From: Methylocystis sp.
Lineage (GTDB): Bacteria > Pseudomonadota > Alphaproteobacteria > Rhizobiales > Beijerinckiaceae
NCBI GenBank assembly: GCA_023253795.1
Contig: JALRFG010000015.1
Location: 1 to 19,832, forward strand
Direction: 5' to 3'
DNA length: 19,832 nucleotides
Position 1 is the stretch's first letter; the number at the start of each line of letters is the position of its first letter. The notes beneath the pieces were generated by a model. That model saw only the letters and a program-made list of their open reading frames with translations. It made no database searches and was not told where the DNA came from. Positions 13,999-19,832 of this stretch are shown here, piece by piece. A program made the position numbers and the translations under genes.

Positions 13999-15029
13999 AG
14001 CTCGATGAAGGTCCGTGGACTGTCGAAAAAATTCGCAAGAAGATCGCCAAGCATTTTGTCTGGCTGCTGATCGCCTGGTGGACGGGCGGCGCCTGGGTTC
14101 TGTACTTCACCGACGCGCCAACCCTCGTCTATACGCTGGCGACCTTCCAGCCTGGCGCATTTGAAGCCTATCTCTGGATCGGCATTCTCACCTTCACGAC
14201 CTATGTTTTCGCCGGCTGGATGCGTGAAAAACTGTGTCTGCACGCCTGCCCATGGCCGCGCATTCAGGCGGCGCTGACCGACGAATATGCGCTGAACGTC
14301 ACCTATCGTTACGATCGCGGCGAACCGCGCATGTCGCTCAAACAGGCGACCGCCTTGCGCGCGAGCGGCGAACAGGTGGGCGATTGCGTTGATTGCGGCC
14401 AGTGCGTCGCGGTCTGCCCGACAGGCGTCGATATCCGCAAAGGTTCGCAACTCGGCTGCATCCAGTGCGGCCTGTGCATCGACGCCTGCGACGGGATCAT
14501 GACCAAGATTCATCGTCCGACCCGTCTGATCGGCTACGACACAGAATTGAACGTCAAACGTCGCGAATGCGGGCAGCCGGCGGTTTACAAGCCCATGCGC
14601 GCGCGCACGCTGATTTATGCGGTGCTGATTGTGCTCATCGGCGGCTTTATGACTCTAACGCTGGCGACGCGCGGCGACATGCGCGTCAGCGTGCTGCATG
14701 ATCGCAATCCGCTCACCGTACGTCTGAAGGATGGCGGCGTGCGCAACGGCTACACCATGCGGCTCTCCAATATGCAGTCAAAGATGCGACGCTTTACTGT
14801 CGCCATCGCCGGCGTTGACGGCGCCACGCCCGAAATCGTCGGCGTCACTCCAGATGCACAGGGCCACATTGTCATTGAGGTCGGTCCGGATCAGACGCGC
14901 GAAACGCGTCTGCTGCTCGCGGCCCCCGACGCCGCTGGCAAAAGCGGCCAGACGCCGATCACCGTGACCATGACGGATGCGCAGAGCGGCGTGGCGGTTG
15001 AAGCAAGAGACGTGTTCGTCTGGCCGTAA
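13995..15029 (+). CDS. ccoG: CcoG C-terminal part (ferredoxin and C-terminal domain)
   Basis: A 344-residue frame beginning MKLDEGPWTVEKIRKKIAKH. It has further membrane helices (about 20-37, 58-75 and 205-223), HACPWPRIQ at 84-91, and two 4Fe-4S motifs: C131-x2-C134-x2-C137-x3-C141-P and C155-x2-C158-x2-C161-x3-C165. The Ig-like periplasmic domain typical of CcoG C-termini follows after residue 230. The ATG overlaps the stop of the first half by 4 nt, so coupled re-initiation could make it as a separate chain; the nearest SD-like GAAGGCG is about 13 nt upstream, which is far. Confidence 0.8.
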   Translation: MKLDEGPWTVEKIRKKIAKHFVWLLIAWWTGGAWVLYFTDAPTLVYTLATFQPGAFEAYLWIGILTFTTYVFAGWMREKLCLHACPWPRIQAALTDEYALNVTYRYDRGEPRMSLKQATALRASGEQVGDCVDCGQCVAVCPTGVDIRKGSQLGCIQCGLCIDACDGIMTKIHRPTRLIGYDTELNVKRRECGQPAVYKPMRARTLIYAVLIVLIGGFMTLTLATRGDMRVSVLHDRNPLTVRLKDGGVRNGYTMRLSNMQSKMRRFTVAIAGVDGATPEIVGVTPDAQGHIVIEVGPDQTRETRLLLAAPDAAGKSGQTPITVTMTDAQSGVAVEARDVFVWP

Positions 15030-15055
15030 ACCGGCGGGCCGTCAGAGGTGAGATC

Positions 15056-15595
15056 ATGAGCAACGCTTTCGACAGACGCCCCGACGACGCCGCTGGCTCC
15101 GAATATGTCGCCGGCGGCCGCCCGCTGAATGGCTGGATGGTGCTGGCGATTTTCGTAGGATTGTTTTTCATCGTTCTCGGCGCCAATGGCGCGATGACCT
15201 ATTTTGCGGTGAAGACCTTCAGCGGCGAGGTGATCGCGCATCCCTATGAACGCGGCCTCGCCTATAATCGCGAGATCGCCGCCGCCCGCGCGCAGGAAAG
15301 CCGCGACTGGAAAGTCGATATTCGCCTCGCGCCCGCCGCCACTGGCGACGCGAGGCAAATTGTCGTCACACTGCGCGACGCTGCCGGCGCCGCCATCACC
15401 GGTCTTGATCTTGAAGCGCTGCTGGTCGCGCCCGCTAATCTAAAGCAGGACATTCGCGTCAGGCTTGAGGAAAAAGGCGATGGTCGCTACGCTGGCGACG
15501 CGGCTTTCGTCGCCGGTCGGCGCGATCTCGTGCTGTCGGCGAAACGGGCGGGACAGGAAGTCTTCCGCTCGCAAAACCGGCTCGACGCGCGCTAG
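15056..15595 (+). CDS. ccoH: FixH-family cbb3 assembly protein
   Basis: A 179-residue protein with one membrane helix (about 29-50, WMVLAIFVGLFFIVLGANGA) followed by the FixH hallmark MTYFAVKTFSGEVIAHPYERGLAYN and a periplasmic beta-rich domain. CcoH/FixH is needed for assembly and stability of the cbb3 complex. AGAGGTGAG precedes the ATG. It lies 26 nt after ccoG and 23 nt before ccoI, the usual order. Confidence 0.95.
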   Translation: MSNAFDRRPDDAAGSEYVAGGRPLNGWMVLAIFVGLFFIVLGANGAMTYFAVKTFSGEVIAHPYERGLAYNREIAAARAQESRDWKVDIRLAPAATGDARQIVVTLRDAAGAAITGLDLEALLVAPANLKQDIRVRLEEKGDGRYAGDAAFVAGRRDLVLSAKRAGQEVFRSQNRLDAR

Positions 15596-15618
15596 CGCCA
15601 CAGCCAGGAGACGCACGC

Positions 15619-17844
15619 ATGACCGCCGCTTTCGATTACCAATCGCTGGTGACGAAAACCGATGGCGGGTTGAATCGTCTCGACGCCGCGATTGAAGGCA
15701 TGACCTGCGCCGCCTGCATTGGCGACATCGAACGCGGCCTGCGCGATTTGCCGGGGCTGGTTTCGGCGCGAGTCAATTACACCAACCGCCGACTGGCGCT
15801 TGAGTGGCGCGACGAAAATTTCGATCTGACAACCGCCTTCGCCCGTCTGCGGCGCATGGGCTACGAACTACATCCCTTCGAACTCGCCGATAGCGAGCGC
15901 GCGGAAACCGAGACCATGCGCTTCCTGCTGCGCTGTCTCGCCATCGCCGGCTTCGCCGCGATGAACATCATGCTGCTCTCTGTCGGCGTCTGGGTCGGCG
16001 GCGACATCGATCCCGAAACGCGCGATCTTTTCCATGGCGTCTCGGCGCTGATCGCCCTGCCCGCAGCGGCGTTCGCTGGTCAGCCGTTTTTCAGAAGCGC
16101 TTTCGCCGCGTTACGCGCCGGTCGGCTCAATATGGATGTGCCGATTTCGCTGGGCGTGATGCTGGCGTTGATCATGTCGGTCTATGAGACCGTGACCAAC
16201 GCTGAACACGCCTATTTCGACAGCGCGACAATGCTGCTGACGTTCCTGCTGCTCGGCCGTTTTCTCGATCACGCCATGCGGCGCAAGACCCGCGCTGTCG
16301 CCGCCAATCTCGCCGCGCTGCGCGCGCCGCTCGCAAGCCGCGTCTCTGCGGATGGCGACGAAACGCGCGTGCCGGTGGCGCAGATCAAGCCCGGCGATCT
16401 GGTGCTGTCGCGTCCCGGCGAACGGCTTCCGGTCGATGGCGTCATCGTCTCGGGCAGCGCGCTGCTCGACGACAGTCTGATCACCGGCGAAACCGCGCGG
16501 CGTCCAGCCTCGGCAGGCGACGTCGTTTACGCCGGTAGTCTGAATTACGATGGCGTGCTGACGATCCGCGTCGGCGCCGCCAGTGGCGCGACTCTACTCG
16601 ACGATATTGAAAAGCTGCTCGACAAGGCTGCGCATGCGCGTTCGCGCTATATGCGGCTCGCCGATCGCGTCTCGCGTCTCTATGCGCCGATGGTGCATCT
16701 CGCGGCGCTCTCGACGGCGTTGTTCTGGATGGCGCGCGGCGCGACATTTCACGATGCGCTGATTACGGCGATTTGCGTGCTGATCATCACCTGCCCCTGC
16801 GCGTTGGCGCTCGCGGTGCCGGCGGTGCAGGTTGTGGCAAGCGGCGCGCTGTTTCGCGCCGGCGTCTTGCTTAACAGCGCCGACGCCATCGAACGGCTGG
16901 CGGAAGCCGACACCATTGTCTTCGATAAAACCGGCACGCTGACGGCGCCGGCGCCGCGCGTGGTCAACGCCGACATCATTGATCCGGCGACCCAGGCGCT
17001 GGCGGCGCAACTGGCGCAGGCCAGTCGTCACCCGCTGGCGCGCGCCGTTGCGGCGTTAACGCCGAATGCGCCGGCGATCGAGGCGCGCGAAGAACATGGT
17101 CTCGGCGTCAGTGCGATGATTGACGGCGTCGAGGCGCGTCTGGGATCGGTCGCGTTTTGTGAGATGATGCCGCAGGTCGAGGCGCTGGGTGCGCTCGAGC
17201 CGGATATCTCCCTTGTCGCCTTCCGTCATGGCGAACGACGCGCGCTGTTTCAGGTGCGTCAGATTTTACGCAGCGACGCCGGCGACGCGATTGATGCACT
17301 GAAAGCGCGCGGCTTCGCCATCGAAATTCTCTCCGGCGACCGGCCCGAAGCCGTCGAAAAAATTGCGCGCGCGCTTGGCGTCGAAGACTGGCGCGGCGGC
17401 CTCACGCCCGCCGAGAAAGTGGCCCGCCTTGATGCGCTGCGCGACGCCGGCCGCAAGACGCTGATGATCGGCGACGGACTGAACGACGCGCCGGCGCTCG
17501 CCAGCGCCTATGTTTCAATCTCGCCGATCGACGCCACCCACATCACCCAGGCCGCCGCTGACGCGGTGTTCCTTGGCGAACGTCTTGGGCCGATTGTCGT
17601 CACCATCGATCTGGCGCGTCGCGCGCGTTTGTTGATGCGCCAGAACCTCGGCTTGTCGGTGATCTATAATGTTTTCGCCGTGCCGCTCGCCATGGCGGGA
17701 TGGCTGACGCCGCTGATCGCCGCCGCCGCCATGTCCGGCTCGTCGCTGCTGGTGACGCTAAACGCGCTGCGCGCCGCGCCGTCTGCGGCGACCAGCGCCG
17801 ATCCTGTAGCGTCTGACGCGCCCGCGCCGGAGCCTGCGGAATGA
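15619..17844 (+). CDS. ccoI: P1B-type copper-translocating ATPase for cbb3 assembly
   Basis: CcoI/FixI exports copper from the cytoplasm for insertion into the CuB site. The 741-residue protein has an N-terminal heavy-metal domain with GMTCAAC at 27-33, about eight membrane helices, the actuator loop TGE at 289-291, the copper-binding membrane motif C392-P-C394, the phosphorylation site D436-K-T-G-T, H471-P472, and GDGLNDAP at 618-625. All catalytic residues are present. The actuator motif reads TGET rather than the common TGES. The Ala/Pro-rich tail is unconserved. Its stop overlaps the ccoS start as ATGA. Confidence 0.96.
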   Translation: MTAAFDYQSLVTKTDGGLNRLDAAIEGMTCAACIGDIERGLRDLPGLVSARVNYTNRRLALEWRDENFDLTTAFARLRRMGYELHPFELADSERAETETMRFLLRCLAIAGFAAMNIMLLSVGVWVGGDIDPETRDLFHGVSALIALPAAAFAGQPFFRSAFAALRAGRLNMDVPISLGVMLALIMSVYETVTNAEHAYFDSATMLLTFLLLGRFLDHAMRRKTRAVAANLAALRAPLASRVSADGDETRVPVAQIKPGDLVLSRPGERLPVDGVIVSGSALLDDSLITGETARRPASAGDVVYAGSLNYDGVLTIRVGAASGATLLDDIEKLLDKAAHARSRYMRLADRVSRLYAPMVHLAALSTALFWMARGATFHDALITAICVLIITCPCALALAVPAVQVVASGALFRAGVLLNSADAIERLAEADTIVFDKTGTLTAPAPRVVNADIIDPATQALAAQLAQASRHPLARAVAALTPNAPAIEAREEHGLGVSAMIDGVEARLGSVAFCEMMPQVEALGALEPDISLVAFRHGERRALFQVRQILRSDAGDAIDALKARGFAIEILSGDRPEAVEKIARALGVEDWRGGLTPAEKVARLDALRDAGRKTLMIGDGLNDAPALASAYVSISPIDATHITQAAADAVFLGERLGPIVVTIDLARRARLLMRQNLGLSVIYNVFAVPLAMAGWLTPLIAAAAMSGSSLLVTLNALRAAPSAATSADPVASDAPAPEPAE

Positions 17845-17996
17845 CAATTTTGTTGTTTCTGGTGCCGCTGGCGCTGTTGCTCGGGCTGATCGCGCTCGTC
17901 GCCTTCATGTGGTCGCTGCGCAGCGGACAATTTGACGATCTCGACGGCGCCGCGCATCGCGTTTTGATGGATGATGATGTCGAGGACGACCAATGA
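17841..17996 (+). CDS. ccoS: cbb3 maturation protein CcoS
   Basis: A 51-residue single-helix membrane protein: MTILLFLVPLALLLGLIALV, then FMWSLRSGQFDDLDGAAHR, which is the CcoS/FixS signature (W-x3-SGQFDDL-x-G-x-A-x-R), and an acidic end. CcoS is required for incorporation of the heme b and CuB cofactors. It overlaps ccoI and the downstream MFS gene by 4 nt each (ATGA at both ends), so it is translationally coupled on both sides. Confidence 0.95.
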   Translation: MTILLFLVPLALLLGLIALVAFMWSLRSGQFDDLDGAAHRVLMDDDVEDDQ

Positions 17997-19069
17997 CGCC
18001 GCCGGCGTCCGATCCCGCATTTCGCGCCGGACAGATCAACTGCGCCTGCCCGGAAGACGCGACGCGCGACGCCGTCACCGATAACCGCGTCGTTCTAATG
18101 ATCGCCTTTGGTCTGGCGGTCCTTGCGCAGGCGCTGACGCTCACCGTGCTGCCGGAACAGGGACGTCTGCTGGCGCCGACAACCGCCGGCGTCGGCCTGC
18201 CCTTCGCTCTGCTGCTAATCGGCGCGGCGCTCGCAAGCTTTCCCGCGACGTTGCTGATCGACGCCTTCGGACGACGCGCGGCCTTCGGGCTTGGCGCCAG
18301 TCTCGGCGCCGCCGGCGCCGCGCTCTGCGCGTTTGCAGCGATGCGCAATAATTTCTTCGCGCTGTGCGTCGGCGCGTTCTGGCTCGGACTCGCACAGGGC
18401 TTCGCGCTGTTTTATCGCCATGTCGCGGCGCAGGGCTCGGCGCGCGCCGCGCTCGCCGTCTTCGGCGGCGGCGCAATTGCGGCGCTTGCGACGCCCCTCG
18501 TCGTGCTCATCACCGGCGATCCGGCAAGGACGCTGCTCGCGGCGGGCGCTTTGCATATTGTCGCTCTCGCCGTGGTGATCCGCCTGCCGCATCGTCTCAG
18601 CGAGCCCGCTCGCGCAATCACGACGCAACAGGCGCTCCCGGAGGGTTTCATCGTCGCCACGCTCGCCGGCGCGCTCGCCTGGTTCATCATGGCGGCGGGC
18701 ATGTTGCACGGACCGCTGACGCTCGCCGTCTGCTCGGCGGGCCCGGCGTTCATCGGCGGCGCAATGGGCTGGCATCTGGTGTCGATGTATGCGCCCGCCG
18801 CGCTGGCGGCGCGCTGGCCGGCGCTGTTTCCGCCGCAACGCGCCATGGTGATGGGACTTCTGCTGGCGTTGGCCGGCGCCGGCGCGGTTTACGCCGGTCT
18901 ATCGATCGCCTCGATCACGGCGGGGCTGATCGCCATCGGCGTCGGCTGGTCGATCGTCAATGTCGCCTGCCTGCGCCAGTTGCACGCCGTGACAACGCCC
19001 ACGCGACGCGCGCTCGCCGCGCATGATTTTTGTCTGCTGACGGCGGCAGTCGCCGGCGCGCTGCTGTGA
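17993..19069 (+). CDS. ccoA: CcoA-like MFS transporter, probable copper importer
   Basis: A 358-residue membrane protein of the major facilitator type, with about ten or eleven hydrophobic helices. It carries M233-x3-M237 (FIMAAGM) in the helix after the central loop and H261-x3-M265 (WHLVSM) in the next one. These paired motifs are the hallmarks of CcoA, the MFS copper importer that feeds cbb3 assembly in Rhodobacter capsulatus, where I recall them at the same residue numbers. The N-terminal tail adds C17-x-C19 (NCACPED), a possible metal-capturing site. It starts inside the ccoS stop (ATGA), so it is the last gene of the oxidase operon. The protein ends within a helix (TAAVAGALL) and looks one or two helices short of a 12-helix MFS; no continuation is found in other frames. 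Confidence 0.78.
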   Translation: MTPPASDPAFRAGQINCACPEDATRDAVTDNRVVLMIAFGLAVLAQALTLTVLPEQGRLLAPTTAGVGLPFALLLIGAALASFPATLLIDAFGRRAAFGLGASLGAAGAALCAFAAMRNNFFALCVGAFWLGLAQGFALFYRHVAAQGSARAALAVFGGGAIAALATPLVVLITGDPARTLLAAGALHIVALAVVIRLPHRLSEPARAITTQQALPEGFIVATLAGALAWFIMAAGMLHGPLTLAVCSAGPAFIGGAMGWHLVSMYAPAALAARWPALFPPQRAMVMGLLLALAGAGAVYAGLSIASITAGLIAIGVGWSIVNVACLRQLHAVTTPTRRALAAHDFCLLTAAVAGALL

Positions 19070-19089
19070 TCCGCGCCAAGCCAGTCTCA

Positions 19090-19186
19090 TAAAGAAAAAG
19101 GGCCGCTCGGCAGGTCGCCAGCGGCCCAAGTCAAGGGAGGAAACGTCCAAGGAGAGGACGTGAGGCTATGTGTCTCCCATGCGGCT
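19090..19186 (-). ncRNA. Predicted small RNA with anti-Shine-Dalgarno loops
   Basis: The minus strand has a complete transcription unit of about 97 nt without an evident reading frame. A good promoter lies at 19222-19193, and a terminator (19127-19100 plus U-run) ends it. The RNA would contain a hairpin ACGTCC/GGACGT (19161-19156 and 19148-19143) whose 7-nt loop is UCUCCUU, followed by a single-stranded UUCCUCCC stretch (about 19142-19135). Both are complementary to Shine-Dalgarno sequences. This layout resembles the alphaproteobacterial CU-rich trans-acting sRNAs (alpha-r14 / CcsR type). The family assignment is a guess from architecture. Confidence 0.6.
19091..19127 (-). terminator. Terminator of the predicted small RNA
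   Basis: On the minus strand GGGCCGCT (19127-19120) and AGCGGCCC (19107-19100) form an 8-bp stem over a 12-nt loop, followed by CTTTTTCTTT. On the plus strand no T-run follows, so it is not a canonical terminator for the ccoA end. Confidence 0.88.
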
Positions 19187-19192
19187 GGCGCA

Positions 19193-19222
19193 ATTATGGC
19201 GAAATCGGGCAAGTGCTTTCAA
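19193..19222 (-). promoter_or_regulatory. Sigma-70-type promoter of the small RNA
   Basis: On the minus strand TTGAAA (19222-19217) is followed after 18 nt by CATAAT (19198-19193). Each hexamer has four or five matches to the consensus. The predicted start is the A at about 19186. Confidence 0.6.
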
Positions 19223-19296
19223 AACACGGCGGCGTTGCAAATCTGCAACAGTCGCCCTCCCGGCGTGAACGACGCATGCTCCATGGCCTGAAATAA

Positions 19297-19333
19297 AAAC
19301 GCCTGCCGCATTCTGAAAATACTGCAGGCGTTT
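19297..19333 (-). terminator. Terminator of asd
   Basis: AAACGCCTGC and GCAGGCGTTT form a 10-bp stem (19333-19324 with 19306-19297) over a 17-nt loop. On the minus strand it is followed by TTATTT, forming a T-rich run. It lies 59 nt after the asd stop and separates asd from the small RNA unit. Confidence 0.85.
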
Positions 19334-19391
19334 CATTCACATAACAGCGTCAAACACGCTGCGCTTACTTCACGTCTCGCGACACTGCGCG

Positions 19392-19832
19392 TTACGCCGC
19401 CTTCGGCTTCGGCGTGATCAGTTTGCGGTTGATCAGGACTTCCGCAATCTGGATCGCGTTCAGCGCCGCGCCCTTGCGCAGATTGTCGGAGACGCACCAC
19501 AGCACAAGGCCGTTATCGACGGTCGGATCGTCGCGAATGCGCGAAATATAGGTGGCGTCTTCGCCCGCCGCTTCATGCGGCGTGATGTAGCCGCCGGGCT
19601 CGCGCTTATCGATGACCAGCACGCCGGGCGCCGCGCGCAGAATGTCGCGCGCTTCATCGGCGGAAATCGGATTTTCGAATTCGATGTTCACCGCTTCCGA
19701 ATGGCTGATGAACACCGGCACGCGCACGCAGGTGGCGACGAGCTTGATCTTGGGATCAAGAATCTTCTTGGTCTCCGCGACCATCTTCCACTCTTCCTTG
19801 GTGAAGCCGTCTTCCATGAAGACGTCGATCTG
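19392..19832 (-). CDS. asd: Aspartate-semialdehyde dehydrogenase, C-terminal part (5' truncated)
   Basis: ASD reduces aspartyl phosphate to aspartate semialdehyde, the branch point to lysine, meso-diaminopimelate, threonine and methionine. About 146 C-terminal residues are seen, open to the right edge (QIDVF precedes MEDGFTKEEWKM). Family blocks are visible: KIKLVATCVRVPVFISHSEA, which has the conserved R-V-P-V and the active-site His; GEDATYISRIRDDP; and LWCVSDNLRKGAALNAIQIAE near the end. The catalytic cysteine region lies outside the window. Codon use and context are ordinary. Confidence 0.97.
   Translation of the reverse strand, partial: QIDVFMEDGFTKEEWKMVAETKKILDPKIKLVATCVRVPVFISHSEAVNIEFENPISADEARDILRAAPGVLVIDKREPGGYITPHEAAGEDATYISRIRDDPTVDNGLVLWCVSDNLRKGAALNAIQIAEVLINRKLITPKPKAA

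Larger units (their letters stand above)
13582..15029 (+). pseudogene. ccoG: ccoG interrupted by a 1-nt frameshift (whole locus)
   Basis: CcoG (FixG/RdxA) is a membrane ferredoxin-like protein needed for cbb3 assembly, where it reduces copper. The conserved sequence passes from frame 1 to frame 3 near 13984-13989. Reading GACCGC-GCGAACGGATG with one extra C (CGCCGC instead of CGCGC) restores EGDRRERMKLDEGPW, which fits the family at this point. Both halves are otherwise intact and together have the usual CcoG length (about 480 residues). Either the genome has a 1-nt deletion, the assembly has an error in a GC-rich repeat, or the gene is really split, since the frame 1 stop TGA and an ATG for the second half overlap as ATGA at 13995-13998. 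Confidence 0.85.

Overview
The window is high-GC DNA in which every gene call resembles an alphaproteobacterial, probably Rhizobiales-type, chromosome. The evidence is the cbb3 oxidase operon order (ccoNOQP-ccoGHIS), the FNR/FixK-type boxes in front of it, a zinc-free L32, a typical alphaproteobacterial initiator tRNA and several small Rhizobiales-style secreted proteins. A Beijerinckiaceae/Methylocystaceae-like source is a guess only. No transposases, integrases, CRISPR arrays or phage genes were seen.

Layout. 1-1223: the tail of a probable radical SAM gene (+), lipB (-) and tRNA-Leu(GAG) (+), the last directly preceded by a terminator-like hairpin. 1224-2867: a small secreted VYR-repeat protein (+) convergent with a two-gene minus-strand unit, a CE4 polysaccharide deacetylase followed by a small secreted tetra-cysteine protein. 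2940-5704: mgtE, a lipoprotein GH25 lysozyme and rpmF (+), closed by a bidirectional terminator. 5760-7039: an SDR oxidoreductase and a TerB-like protein on the minus strand, overlapping by 4 nt. 7257-8873: a SulP anion transporter (+). 9084-9549: a 45-codon secreted micro-protein gene with its own terminator, then initiator tRNA-Met (-). 9550-9961: the regulatory region of the oxidase operon with two FNR/FixK-like boxes. 9962-19069: ccoN, ccoO, ccoQ, ccoP, ccoG (interrupted by an apparent 1-nt frameshift), ccoH, ccoI, ccoS and an MFS gene that looks like the copper importer CcoA. 19070-19391: a predicted minus-strand small RNA with promoter and terminator, then the asd terminator. 19392-19832: the C-terminal part of asd (-), running off the window.

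How it fits together. The right half is a near-complete kit for a high-affinity cbb3 terminal oxidase. It holds the catalytic subunit and the c-type cytochromes (N, O, P), the small Q subunit, and the assembly factors: G (Fe-S/copper reductase-like), H, the P1B-type copper ATPase I, and S. A CcoA-like importer is appended by a 4-nt overlap, so copper import into the cytoplasm, copper export toward the membrane and oxidase maturation would be made from one low-oxygen-responsive transcription unit. The left half is ordinary housekeeping and cell-envelope genes.

The points most worth a second look are the CcoA-like gene inside the cco operon, the split ccoG, the anti-Shine-Dalgarno-type small RNA upstream of asd's distal end, and two very small secreted cysteine proteins.
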